A DNA stretch of 64,000 bases, from the NCBI GenBank assembly GCA_963693365.1, contig CAVNZM010000001.1, positions 19,964,001 through 20,028,000 of the forward strand, written 5' to 3'. Below, in pieces: positions 1-11,018 of the stretch. A program made the position numbers and the translations under genes. A model generated the notes under the pieces. The model was not told the DNA's origin. It did no database searches and saw nothing but the letters and a program-made list of their open reading frames with translations. This DNA is from Amoebidium appalachense (Eukaryota; Ichthyosporea). Each line of letters starts with the position of its first letter. Position 1 is the first letter of the stretch.

Positions 1-107
1 CACATGGTTTTTGTTTCTGTGTTGCTCATATTTAGCCAAACAGGGGTATTGTGAAGACGTCTACCGTGTTCTTAACTGGTTTCTAAAACCGTTTCTTCAC
101 TACACAG

Positions 108-1491
108 GAACTTCTCAAATCGATTGAAGCACGTGGCAAGCAAGACCAATGGCGCAACTTCATCGTTTCCTACTTCCATGCTTTTATATCTACCGTATGG
201 TGTGCCGTGGCTTATGCGACAGCCACCGAGCAAGTCACGAGTGACTTGATTTTCGGTGATTCTCCGGCCTGTCGCCTACTCCTGTGCTTTTCCACTGGAT
301 ATTTTGCTGCTGATTCGGTCGATATGTTATTGAGCAAAACCTTCACTTGGCAACTGCAAGTACACCACACGGTGGTGAGTGGGCCCTGCCCTTTTTCTCT
401 TTCAAGCAAGTATTGGATTATGCGAGTGTAGTTGCACTGGAATGCTGGAAAGATTAACCCTGTGCATTTGAGGATGAATACTTGTTAGTGAAGAATCGGC
501 CTGCAACCTGTGATGTGTGGGAGAGTTGCGGTTAGAGACTATATAATGCTGAAAAGTGGTCCTTGAGTGGGTCAGGGTAACGCCTCAGGGTGTGGGTGGG
601 TGGGTGGGTGGGTGTTGTGTGGGGGGGGGGGGGGGGGGGAGAGATGCCTTGCTCTACCTTCGCATGGCACTTTTTCTGTCACCCTCCTCCCCGTCTTGCC
701 ACCAGTGCCCTCTTGGCAAATATCACACATGCACCGCGCACACGCACGGACACGTGCACACACACATGCATATGTTCACCTTCCCACGTCCCCCATGTGT
801 GCACGCGTCCCGTGTGCATATGCGCGCACGCACACACACCCACACATGCGCGCGCACACACACACATACACACACACACATGCGCACAGTTGCACGCACA
901 CACATGCAGGCACACACACACACGCACACGCTAAAGCTACCTTGCCACAGTCACCACTATTTAGCAGTTTTCGCTCTTTCCATCCGCAAATAGTGCATGG
1001 CATTTCTGTCGTATGTGTCTCTGCCTGCTGGCTTCCAGGCACACAGTCCTCTACTGCCTGTCGTGAGCACCCTTCACCCTTATTCCAATTCTATTTTTGC
1101 TACGAGAATGCCATTCCTTCCCTTGCCGTCCTCACCTTTACACCCGACTACCTCGGCTACAACTCACACCATTCATCCTTTCTATGTGTTCTTTGATTGC
1201 TACATACTCGGTGTGGTGGGTGCACTGCTTTACTGAGCTTTTTTTTAATTCAAACAACTCTACTCGTTGCACCCTGACACCCTCCCTCCCCCCGCAGGTT
1301 TTATTGGCGTACCTTGCCGCCATTCACCAGGGGTTGTGTGGGCCGTACCTTGTGGCCGGGCTGTCAGTGGAGTTCAGCAACATCTTTCTGCACTCGCGTA
1401 AGCTCATGCTGCTGGCTGGCGTGCACAAGGAGACCAGGAGGTACCACGTCAACCTGCTCGCTTTGATGGGTATGAAAATGCAAGCCCCCAT

Positions 1492-1554
<63 letters not shown>

Positions 1555-1805
1555 ACACACACACGCACACATACACAAACATGCACACTTACACACCACC
1601 ACACGTACCCCTCACCCTGCCCCCTCCGCCCTCACCCTCCCCCCCCCCCCCCCCCCCCCCCCACACACACACACCGGCACGCACACGCTCGTGCCTGCGT
1701 GCGCACACATGCACACAATGCCTGTGTTGCTTGCATACCCCTGTGTGTTCGTTTCTGAATGCCATTCCATGTTCTACCCGTTTATGCATGTGTACAGCGT
1801 TTCTA

Positions 1806-1855
<50 letters not shown>

Positions 1856-2378
1856 CGGTCGCCCACCCCACCCCCCTCCCTGGATTGCAGGTCTTAAAGC
1901 TTATCCCTCGCATGTTACTTTGGGTTAAACGTGGGCACAAGCAAAAAAGATGTAGGTGTGCGCCCGCACACACACATGCACGTGCAGCCACAAGGAGAAA
2001 AGAAAACAAGAGGCACTCAATCGTTAATCACGTATATATATTCCCACACACACAAGCACATGCACATGCACATGCACATGTGGATATCACCCACGCAGAC
2101 GCACATACCACCAGGTGCATCCACATGCATGCGGGTTAATAACCGAACGAGTTGCTGATGATACCTTATGGCTGCCGGGAAAGAAAACGAAATCATGTAA
2201 TGTTGGGAAGAATTGGCCAAATGAGCATCCTGTATAAAGAGAATTCAGATCCCGAAGGGAACTTCAGAGACAGTGTGCTGGGTGTCTGCCTGAACGCTTA
2301 TGATAGGCACATTCTTTCTGAATTTCTAATGTAGACATTGAAGGTGCGCACATTCAGATATACACATTGTACCACACA

Positions 2379-2418
<40 letters not shown>

Positions 2419-2961
2419 TGTCCATGCACACAGTCACCCCCCCCCCCCCCCCCCCACCCCCACCCTCTCCCTTAACACACACACGCACATATATATGTAC
2501 ATGGAACCCGGGGAGCGCTGCCCTATGGAGCTCTTGAGTGCATGCTGTACATTCTCTACCGTGCAGGCGCTTACCTTCCACTCACCCACTCAGTGAGCTT
2601 TGTGTGGCGCTTTTGGGTCAACGGCTACCTCCTCTACCGCGTCATCATCGACCGCACACACTTCCCTGCCGTGTGGATGTTTGCCATGGCCCTCTCGGGG
2701 ATGCTCGGTTTGAATTTCTTGAATTTCGGGCTCCTGTCGCAGATTTTGACTTCGGATGCAAAGCAACTCAGGGATATTCCTAAGGTTCTCGCGTCAATTT
2801 CGAAATGTCCACCTCTGTCTGTCACCCATGCACCGGGATCTGTGAACTGTGGAGGGGTCATGGGAACGAAGAAGGAAGGCTATGGGGCGATACCGAGTGG
2901 ACAGGTGGGAACAACGAAAAGGGACGGGGAGGGGAATGTATGTAGGGACGGATGCAGGTAG
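108..2961 (+). CDS. TLC-domain membrane protein (TLCD4/TMEM56-like), 5'-partial, three exons
   Basis: Exons 108..374, 1298..1469 and 2567..2961. Introns are GT-AG (donor GTGAGT after 374, donor GTATGA after 1469) and phases agree (0, then 1). Exon 1 follows an acceptor (ACACAG), so upstream exons lie outside the window. The product has several hydrophobic stretches: [33 protein letters not shown], then [19 protein letters not shown] and an exon 3 segment around [16 protein letters not shown] and [20 protein letters not shown]. The His-His pair in QVHHT followed by an S-x-E-x-S-N-I-F-L pattern is typical of TLC (TRAM/LAG1/CLN8) proteins. Members are ER or plasma-membrane multi-pass proteins linked to lipid sensing or synthesis; the substrate cannot be told here. 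The C-terminal end is uncertain: the frame stays open to a stop at 2959, but possible donors occur earlier (after codon 'PK' near 2782, or CAG|GTAGAA near 2952). Confidence 0.8.
600..2460. repeat. Simple repeats filling the TLC-gene introns
   Basis: Intron 1 carries a poly-G run (about 620-639) and a degenerate CA/CG-rich stretch (730-930). Intron 2 carries (CA)n at 1495-1550, poly-C mixed with CA at 1640-1675, an uninterrupted poly-C tract of 47 bases at 1808-1854, (CA)n at 2382-2416 and poly-C at about 2428-2455. Long His/Thr/Pro frames predicted here are translations of these repeats. Confidence 0.9.
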
Positions 2962-3066
2962 AAATCGAATGTGCGAATGGAGACAACATCTTTTGAGGGG
3001 TGCTCGTTGTGGTCAGATAGATTGGGTGGATTTGCACGTAGGCAGGTTTTCATGGGTGGAACGTTA

Positions 3067-3727
3067 GGGCGTGTTTGGCAGCGCACTTATATCGTCTTTT
3101 CATCGTATTCGTCTTTTCGCCGAAAAGACGAACACGAATATGTGTCCTGCCAAACACGCCACAGGTTTCAATTTACGCTAAAGACGATGGACATCGCTCT
3201 AAAAGACGATATAACTTTTAGCCAATCGAATCGTCGCTAACCATTCTAATTCACCATTCGTCAATCAAGTGTTAATCGAATCGCCTCTAACCATTATAAT
3301 TTACTATTCGTCGAACAAACACCAATGAAATCGTGTTAAAGACGACATTTCGCATGCTTATCACTTGACGTCAGACCGCTCCTCGCGGCCGGCGCTGGCT
3401 GCTCATGCATCCACACAACGGTCATGCGAGGTATGAGGGAACAAAACTGCTTGGCTATAGGCTAGCTATGTTATTTGGAAAAAACATGCCTACGAACACT
3501 GCTGCTGTACGCGGAAGACCATGGCAGCCAGCGAGCGCAAGGTTTGCAAACGTTGTATCGAGATGTTGTACCGGTGTGCGAGCTGGTGCATGTTTAGGCG
3601 TGTTTGGTATGCCATAATCGTATTTCAGCCCTAAATACGCATACCACAAAATAATTTCATAAACACGTTTACTCGTCTTTTCGCCCTAAATACGAATACG
3701 CTTTTGGGGGGCCTGCCAAACACGCCC
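3067..3727. mobile_element. Tourist/PIF-Harbinger-like MITE or foldback element
   Basis: Perfect 15-bp terminal inverted repeats GGGCGTGTTTGGCAG (3067-3081) and its complement (3713-3727) are bounded by a TTA duplication (3064-3066 and 3728-3730). GGGxxTGTTTGG termini with a TTA/TAA duplication are the signature of Tourist-type, PIF/Harbinger-mobilised elements. No transposase frame is present. An internal copy of the terminal motif at about 3149-3162 and another near 3598 suggest a compound or foldback structure; an alternative reading is two small elements (about 3067-3163 and 3598-3727). A hairpin (CGTCTTTTCGCCGAAAAGACG, split across two arms) lies near 3110-3131, and two diverged ~60-bp tandem units lie at about 3218-3322. 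Confidence 0.65.
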
Positions 3728-3730
3728 TTA

Positions 3731-4206
3731 CCAATTCACCCTCTGCACATGTCGTTATGTTATGTTTGTCGCGCAAAAAACACTTGCGGTTGGTTACTGT
3801 TGACTGAGAGTCTGAAAAAGACGGATTTTAATGCTGTAGTTGGGTTTTGAAATCTTGCCTAGACAATTAGTATTCATAATGGAGCCATCACGTACAATGG
3901 TGTTAACGGCAAAATGCCTTCTTTTCCCTTAACGTCTCTTTCCTTTTTTTGTTTTTCTCCTCTTTCCCGCGCGGGGGGGGGGGGGGGGGGATCTTTTGGA
4001 ATCTGAAGGATTGTGTACGTTGCAGCCGCTCTTTGGCATGAGAAGTTTGTTGCATGATCTCTGTGTCTTGATGCTGTAGGTGCGTGTGTCGCGGTTTTGT
4101 CATGAATGAAGGACAAATAAGAAACGGAAGAAAAGACACCGTGCGCAACTGTGTCTGGCTGGTTGCAATCTTGAAAGCTGTGAACCGTCCCCCGTCCGCC
4201 CCTGTC

Positions 4207-4258
<52 letters not shown>

Positions 4259-5165
4259 ACCACACACCACGCCCCCCCCACGTACACACCCCCACCCCAA
4301 TTACACATACACACACCCACGTACACACGCGCGTGTGCGAGCACACACACACACGTGCACTATTACACTGTGCAAAAGCTTAAGTAGTTATTCACATCTT
4401 CATTGGACAAAAGAGTCTCGAGCCCCAACGCATGAACAGGCACGCAGTCTCAAGGATGCTTATTATATTATATCATGAAAGAGCGGGTCACAATGCCCCG
4501 AGGCAAGAAAAAAAACCACATGTGTACGAAGACCATATATAAAACAAAACAAATAGATAAGAAGAGTTTTCATACGTTTTTAGGTGGTTTCAAAAAAATT
4601 GTTGGTTACCTGGTGTTGTATAACAAGATTGTGTTACACGGGTCTGTGACTTTAAAGAACACAAATGTACTTGATTGACTGGGTTGTCCGGCCCACACTT
4701 AATGATGTTGTGTTCCGAACCTACTTACACCTAGGGTGTGGCCGAGTATCTACGATACGTCGGACTGAGGGAGCCCATTGGGCTGCCTTGGAATATATAC
4801 CTCTGCATTGTGCCAGATCGGAAAATGCTTTCACATTTGCTAATGCCTCGATCATCTCCGTCGGAACGTACCCAAATATGCAAAAGAGAATTCCAAGGCT
4901 GACCTCAGCTGCCCGATTGGTTACAATATTATTATTGCATTCTCGTTAGCCAATCGGAAGCTGAATCATCGTTCCTAGATTCCTGTTGGGGGGAACCAAG
5001 GCTATCGCAGATCTCCAATTATGTGCATGCCAATTTGCCTGCTAGCCAACCATAAACAGTTTCATGTTTATCAAGCATTCCTTCTTCTTCGTGATTCCCC
5101 ATACTAATAGCCTTAAATGGTATTTACACTATCAATGATAAAACACTACAACAAAAGTCTACGTG
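3731..5165. other. Intergenic stretch without a recognisable gene
   Basis: Contains poly-G (about 3973-3990), a poly-C tract (about 4209-4244) running into CA repeats, and AT-rich unique sequence. Short frames, for example 4665-4949, show no domain. Around 4912-4962 there is an imperfect inverted repeat with a GATTGG-containing arm. At 5118-5165 a ~48-bp segment resembles the sequence immediately downstream in element B's LTR, so the LTR edge may contain a tandem duplication or begin a little further left. Confidence 0.6.
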
Positions 5166-5340
5166 TTTACCCTATCAAAGATATAACACTATATCAAGGC
5201 CTACGTGTGGGGCACGGAAGGTATGCTCATGTCGTCCTCGGGTGTCTGCCGTGGCACGTAGCTCTCACTCATCTGATAGATGTACGTGTGTGAGTGTCAC
5301 GGTCCCCGTTGGGGCTCCCGTCGGGAAGTACTCATGCACG

Positions 5341-5950
5341 TGTAAACAGTTGAACTAGTTGGGATAAGGCAGAGAACAACTGAATCAGAATAAAGACAGA
5401 GAACGGGTAGTAAGGCACACGCGGCCAGGTTACTATTTAATGTGCTCGTTCAGAGTGATCCCCCGTACTGGGACGGCTTGTTTATATAGCCCCCAGGTTC
5501 CGGATCATCTGGATGGGTGGCATTGATGCCTTCGTGACTTCTGACCAGTCAGAAGAGTGCGGTCGTCTTTATGTGCACACAGTGCACCAATAACATGAAG
5601 CTAACTAAAAGGATAACTTTGTGGCAAATGATTGGTCAATACTTAAGCCCGTTTAGGTTTATGCAACTGGGTCTGATTTCCTTATTGGTTCCGTTCGTTT
5701 AGCTATAGATGTCGCCTCCGTAGTGGATGAGACTTGCATTCCTATCCTAGCGGTTCTCGAATTCTATTGGTTCATACTGACTGCACGGCCACTGCATATT
5801 GCCGGCGCCGCGGCTCAGTCGTGAGCCGCAGCCCGCGGCTGTCGCGTGTGATATTGATCTGATCATATGTACACAATATCTACGTGATCACTATGATATG
5901 TACAGTATATTCGTAATAGTAAACATGTACGGCGTGTACAGATGTTTACA
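5341..5950 (-). repeat. Element A 3' LTR
   Basis: 610 bp, TGTAAACA...TGTTTACA. It matches the right copy base for base as far as I could compare. It contains GC-rich palindromic sequence near 5806-5850. Confidence 0.93.
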
Positions 5951-6015
5951 CTCCCCCCCTTCTCGGGAGCCTGGTGGTATGGTCTGGAGACGGTAAACCA
6001 CCAGGCTGAGGGAAG

Positions 6016-6655
6016 TTAGCGACGTCGGCGCTTCTTTCGTGCGGGCTGGCTGGCAGGGCCGGCCACCAAAGTACCTAGGTAGTCTGTGAGTGCTCCTGCG
6101 GCTGTGTCTTGCAGGCCGGAGTGAGGTTCCCAGGTGTCGTTCTTAGCCGTGTACCCTTTCCAACGAACTTTGTAAAGGGCTTGGGCAGTTGCCGAGTCGT
6201 ACTTGTGGGCAATAATTTTTGCCACTTCGAAGGTGGGGGTGGGTGAATCTTGCGGACCAGAGTCGGCTGGCGTCATATCAACGTCGTCACGGGGAAAATA
6301 CGGCTTCAAGTGACGTGCGTGTGCTCGAACGGTGTCCGTTGACCCAACCCGCTGAATTTCGTAAGACATGGGGGCGTCGGTAACGCGCCGCAGGACGCGA
6401 TACGGACCTTCCCATTTAGGTCTGAGTGCCGTGGGTAGACTGTGGTCGGTGGTGGAGTCTGTGACTGCTTTCAACACCAGACCCTCGAGTTCTGTGGGTT
6501 CACGAGCATTTTTGTTAGCCGTGATTTTACTACGACGGGCAGCTTCAGACATAATTCGTGTGACTGTTTGCCGGGCATACTGCACTCGTTGCAGTAGTTC
6601 TCGACGGTATTCCTCCGTCTCCATCCCACATGAAGCCGCAATTGGGGGGCGGGGG
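6016..6655 (-). CDS. Element A integrase tail with GPY/F-like module and chromodomain
   Basis: This continues the integrase after element C is subtracted. A helical segment (RRELLQRVQYARQTVTRI) is followed by a GPY/F-type module (LRPKWEGPYRVLRRV) and a chromodomain (FEVAKIIAHKYD, ALYKVRWKGYTAKNDTWEPH), ending in a basic RKKRRRR tail. In chromoviruses this domain contacts modified histones and steers integration toward heterochromatin. Confidence 0.88.
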
Positions 6656-6660
6656 GGCTC

Positions 6661-6711
6661 TGACATATACTAATCCGTCTCAGCAGATTAGCCTAAGTCT
6701 ACGATCGAGAT

Positions 6712-6756
<45 letters not shown>

Positions 6757-7400
6757 GGTGGCCCGGGTCCACAGATCATCAAGATCAAGTCCGGGGCCTC
6801 AAGATAGCTGTACAGCTGCGTGCATCTTGCCTCTGCCGGCGCAGGGCATTGGACCACGTCAGCCGGGACAGCCGTCCAATAGAATTCTAATTAGTGTGTA
6901 GGATAGATCGTAGGAGGACTTAGGAATGTCATTGTTCGGGCAGAAGCCCTTTTGTAAGGATTGGCAAGGTTTGATAGTATATGTTGCCAAACGTATTTAT
7001 ATATTTAGATGTAGAGGAAAGGGGGGGAGGGAGGGGGGGGGAGGATAGTATGAAATGTAGATTTAGACTCTGCGGTGCCACTAGGGGGAGGGTGAGGGGT
7101 GAGACTTGGATAAATATATTAGTTGAGTAGATCGACTTAGCTCGTGCAGGCGCACGATAAAAGTAGATCGGAATGTTAATGGAATGTGGCATCGTAGGGG
7201 GCCAGGTGATGATGATCTTGTAGGGCACGGCCTTGATGGCCTCAGTCGTAACTTAGACTCAATCCGTACGGATCTAAGTTTGCCCGTCGGAGCCTGGTCT
7301 TAATAAACTTTACCGTTTTTCTGTACACGTTCGTTCCTTTTCGTGTGTGTACACTTAGTAGAGTGCCGCGTCTCTAGTACACATATATTAGGATACGACA
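6661..7400 (+). repeat. Element C 5' LTR
   Basis: 740 bp. It contains an uninterrupted poly-G tract at about 6713-6755, a GGGGAGGGAGGG stretch near 7020-7040 and an AATAAA signal at 7302-7307. Confidence 0.92.
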
Positions 7401-7528
7401 AGCTACACCTTTCTTTTAGTGCGGTTTTTCGCGCTAGGGTAACGCGGTGACAGTTCCTTCTGGGCTGTTGCTACACCTCAAAAACACAAACATAAACACA
7501 ACCTCTCAACTAGGGCACACACAACACC

Positions 7529-8153
7529 ATGGCTAAGTTTCACGTAGATATGTTCTACGCGTTGGCAGCGGAGGATAGCTCCCTGCACACACAGATACCA
7601 CAGGTTCACACACTAGCTATAGACGCCAGAAACACAACAGCTTTTAGTTTACACTCAAACACCAGCGGTCGTGGGCGTGGTGGACGTAGCGGACAGCAGC
7701 AGCAGTTCGACGAGGGGCATCGTCGTGGGTCCTCAAGACAGCGTCGAGGTGGTATGGCATGAATGTTTGTGGGGTGACTCTACCAAAGGTATGAATGGTG
7801 TGAATGTTTTGTGGTTGGGGGAGGTTCCCCAGCCACAAGTGGATGGTCTCAGTGTTTCTTGTCCCAACCCGGTGTTTATTCTAACCACACCGGAGGGGGT
7901 TTCTGTGCCATTGTTTCCGGGAGGGGGGGGGACACACACGAGTAAAGGGGGAAGGGGGGGGAAGACACAGACACGTAGAAACACACCACCACAACAACAT
8001 ACGACGGTTGCAGACACACCTACACCCACACACACACCCACACATACACCAAACACACACACACCACCCACCCACACATCACACACACACACCGTCCACC
8101 ACCACCCACACCACATACACACCCCACCCCACCCGTGCAGGCACCACAGGTAG
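7529..8153 (+). CDS. Element C leader region, overlapping frames of unknown function
   Basis: A 77-residue frame starting MAKFHVDMFYALAAEDSS ends in an Arg/Gly/Gln-rich tail (SGRGRGGRSGQQQQF). An overlapping frame (7671-8153) continues through Thr/Pro/His-rich sequence coming from a degenerate CA repeat (8010-8135). This occupies the place of gag, but I see neither a capsid-like helical domain nor CX2CX4HX4C. It could be a relic of gag or a short RGG-type RNA-binding protein. Confidence 0.45.
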
Positions 8154-9134
8154 GTATGTTACACGTAGGTATCGAGGGTGTAAGTCTTCGTGGGCAGGGA
8201 TTGGGTGTGAGTGATGATGTGTTGCTTGAATTGGAGGAGGATTTAGTTGGTTTTAGCCGGCATTATATAGACGTATGGTTAGCTGATGGTAAGTTGAAGG
8301 CTGTTGCTTTGCTCGATGGAGGGGCTCAGGTTAATTGTGTGCATGCTTCGTTTATTCGTCGTTTTAATCAGGCCGGGGGGGGAAATTCCTATTTTAGATG
8401 CTTCTAGCACAGCCTTAGGTAGTGCTAATAATAGTAGTATGTCTGTGGAAGGTGTTTGTGTGTTGCCGTGTGAGATAGGTGGCCAGGCTATGCATATTGC
8501 TTGTTATGTGGTTAAGGATTTAGCTCAAAGTGTTTTGTTGGGAGCCCCATTTTTCCGTAGACATGTGAATGCTTTGTTTGAACGTACGAATGTTTTAGAA
8601 TTGCAGTCCGGCGTTAAAATTAAAACCCATGATGGGCTCGACGGTTATCAGTCTGGTGCTAGAACGGTAGCTGAAGTAGTAATCGAGCCTTATCAGTGCC
8701 AAACGGTACGTGTCCGGGCCGGCAATCATGTTAGGATAGGGGATTTAGGGGTTTTTACTCCGAAAACCCCATTTCAGGAGGTGGCCCAATGGACCCTTAG
8801 TAGGGTATGGCCGAATAAGACAATAGAAATAGAATTAGTGAATCCGGGCATCGAGCCTATAGTGATTAGGTCAGGTGTTTCCGTCGGTAGTTTCACTAAT
8901 GAGATTGGTAGTATAGAGGTCTCTCTTATTACCCAAAAGGAGGATGCCGGCTCGAAGGGTGACTCAGGAGGAGGGGGAACAACTTTATTTAACGTTAGCC
9001 ACCAAAATGTCACCCGACACGATGGGGGGGGGGGGACCGGGACAGCACCGGTCCCACTCCCCCGACCCCCAAGAGGAAGGAGGGTCACCCCGGGTGTGAG
9101 AATGTGCAGGCAGGGGGGGAGGGTGTTGGTCTAA
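8135..9134 (+). pseudogene. Element C protease region (frame change at a G-run)
   Basis: 8135-8407 encodes a retropepsin-like start (DGKLKAVALLDGGAQVNCVH; DGG replaces the usual DSG or DTG). At the G8 run near 8377-8384 the meaningful frame shifts to the one open at 8304-9134, which continues the protease fold (IACYVVKDLAQSVLLGAPFF) and a linker toward RT. Further G-runs at 9027-9036 and 9113-9119 mark where the frame changes again before RT. Confidence 0.7.
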
Positions 9135-9176
9135 CCCGTGGATCTGACGGGTTAACCAACACCGTGGGGGGGCAGG

Positions 9177-11018
9177 GTGGCCACAGACCTGGCCCCCCAC
9201 ATACATGCACTAACTCATCAGGAATTGCCCGGGGGCATGGGTGTGCCGGGGGGAGGGGGGGGTGCTAAGGGTGACCGCCTATATCCGGAGGTACCTCCAC
9301 CTCACCCCGAGCAGCACCGATGTAATACAGGAGGTGAAATGTTAAGTGGCACTCCGGTGAATAAGGATGCATCCACTTGTGATGGGGGTAACCCGGAGTT
9401 AGTATTGCCGTTTGGTATGAAGGAGGGGGATTGGACGGTAGAACAGAAAAAATTGCTAGCTAAGTTATTTGATAGGACTCGGTTTGCATTTCTGGCCGAT
9501 GATAACGAAGTAGGCTTCGTTAAAGGGTTTGAAATGCAGATCGACACAGGTGATAATAGGCCGGTAGTGATGCCTAGCTATAGAATGGAGCAGTATAAAT
9601 TGCCGGATGCTCTAATAATAGTGAGTGATATGTTAAAAAAGGGTCATGTGGAGCATAGTTCGAGTCCGTGGAGAAGTCCGGTGCTATTGGTTAAGAAGCC
9701 CGACGGGTCTTGGCGTCTAGTGAACGATTACAGGGCTCTGAATCGGATCACTAAGGCAGACCAATGGCCTCTCCCTAACATAGACGAGCAGCTTTCACAG
9801 CTGCACGGCTATACTCACTTTGCTAAACTTGATTTAAAAGCAGCTTTTTGGCAGATAAGGTTGGAGGAGAGCAGCAAGGAGAAGACTGCCTTTGCACTGG
9901 GTGACCAGCTGTTCCAGTACAAGGTGGTGCCGATGGGTTTGCTCTCCTCTCCAGCTATGTTGTGCCGGGTAATGTATAAAATTCTCCACCCTCATTTGGA
10001 TGTATGCCACCCTTATTTGGATGATGTTTTAATTAAAGGTAGGTCATTTGAGGAGTTAGTTAATAATTGTGAAAAAGTATTTTTCGCTTTGGGTGAGTCT
10101 GGTCTTCGTATTAGCGGTAGCAAGACTGTGATTGGTGTGCCGGAGGTTAAGTTTTTAGGTCATATTGTGTCTAGTAATGGTCTTGCCCCTGATCCGGAGA
10201 AAATCCGGGCCATAGTTGAGTGGCCCCGTCCTCAGACTGTCACTCAACTAAGGCAATTTTTAGGTTTAACTAATTATCTTCGTCGTTATATTAAGGATTA
10301 TAGTATGCTTGCTTTGCCGTTAACTAGTCAGACGGGGGGGGAGAAGAAGAATCGAATAGATTGGAATGTTGATGCTGTTTCTGCTTTCGAAAAGCTTAAG
10401 TTAGCTTTGCAGTCTTCGAGTATGCTTGTTCATCCTGATTTTTCGGCCGGGGGGGGGATGTTTAAAGTTCGGTGTGATGCAAGTAAGGTTGCTGAGGGGG
10501 CCGTGTTATATCAAGTGCAGGAGGGGCAGGATAGAGTGATTGCTTATGCTAGTCGTTCATTTAGTAAAAGTGAACGTAGATATAGCAATCCGGAGAGAGA
10601 GTCCCATGCTATCTTTTGGGCAGTCTCACAGGCATGGAGGTATATACTCGCAGGCAGGACGTTTGAGGTCTACACCGACCACAAGCCCTGCCTAGCCATG
10701 GCCGGCACCACTCGTCTGGTCAACGAGAGGATGCAGAAGTGGGCCGCAGCTCTCGGTGAGTTCTCCTATAAATTGTTTTATGCCAAGGGTGAAACAATGG
10801 TTGACTGTGATGCTCTCTCTCGTGCTGCTTATATTTTGTTTGAAGAAGAGAAGGAGGGGGAGGGGGGGATAGTGAGAGACGGGGGGGGAGGGGGGAAGGG
10901 GGGGGAGAGTGAGCAGAAAGGAATAGATGCTGTGTCTGTGGATGTGTCTTCTTGGGTTCCGGGGTTGCTTGCTTATAAGTGTAGGAGAGGGGGGGGGGAG
11001 GTATTTGTCAGTGTCTGA
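9177..11018 (+). CDS. Element C reverse transcriptase and RNase H
   Basis: Ty3-type RT motifs occur in order: SPVLLVKKPDGSWRLVNDYR, FAKLDLKAAFWQIRLEE, VVPMGLLSSPAMLCRVM, the catalytic CHPYLDDVLIKG and KFLGHIVSSNGLAPDPEKIR. RNase H follows with FKVRCDASKVAEGAVLYQ, IAYASRSFSKSERRYSNPE, FEVYTDHKPCLAM and MVDCDALSRA, so the acidic residues are present. The frame ends in a Gly-rich stretch from G-runs (10855-10990). The integrase continues in another frame after the G10 run at about 10989-10998. Confidence 0.88.
   Translation: MATDLAPHIHALTHQELPGGMGVPGGGGGAKGDRLYPEVPPPHPEQHRCNTGGEMLSGTPVNKDASTCDGGNPELVLPFGMKEGDWTVEQKKLLAKLFDRTRFAFLADDNEVGFVKGFEMQIDTGDNRPVVMPSYRMEQYKLPDALIIVSDMLKKGHVEHSSSPWRSPVLLVKKPDGSWRLVNDYRALNRITKADQWPLPNIDEQLSQLHGYTHFAKLDLKAAFWQIRLEESSKEKTAFALGDQLFQYKVVPMGLLSSPAMLCRVMYKILHPHLDVCHPYLDDVLIKGRSFEELVNNCEKVFFALGESGLRISGSKTVIGVPEVKFLGHIVSSNGLAPDPEKIRAIVEWPRPQTVTQLRQFLGLTNYLRRYIKDYSMLALPLTSQTGGEKKNRIDWNVDAVSAFEKLKLALQSSSMLVHPDFSAGGGMFKVRCDASKVAEGAVLYQVQEGQDRVIAYASRSFSKSERRYSNPERESHAIFWAVSQAWRYILAGRTFEVYTDHKPCLAMAGTTRLVNERMQKWAAALGEFSYKLFYAKGETMVDCDALSRAAYILFEEEKEGEGGIVRDGGGGGKGGESEQKGIDAVSVDVSSWVPGLLAYKCRRGGGEVFVSV

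Noticed and set aside
4665-4949. 94-codon plus-strand frame
   Set aside because: No domain, no splice context and no neighbour in phase. Likely a chance frame in unique DNA.
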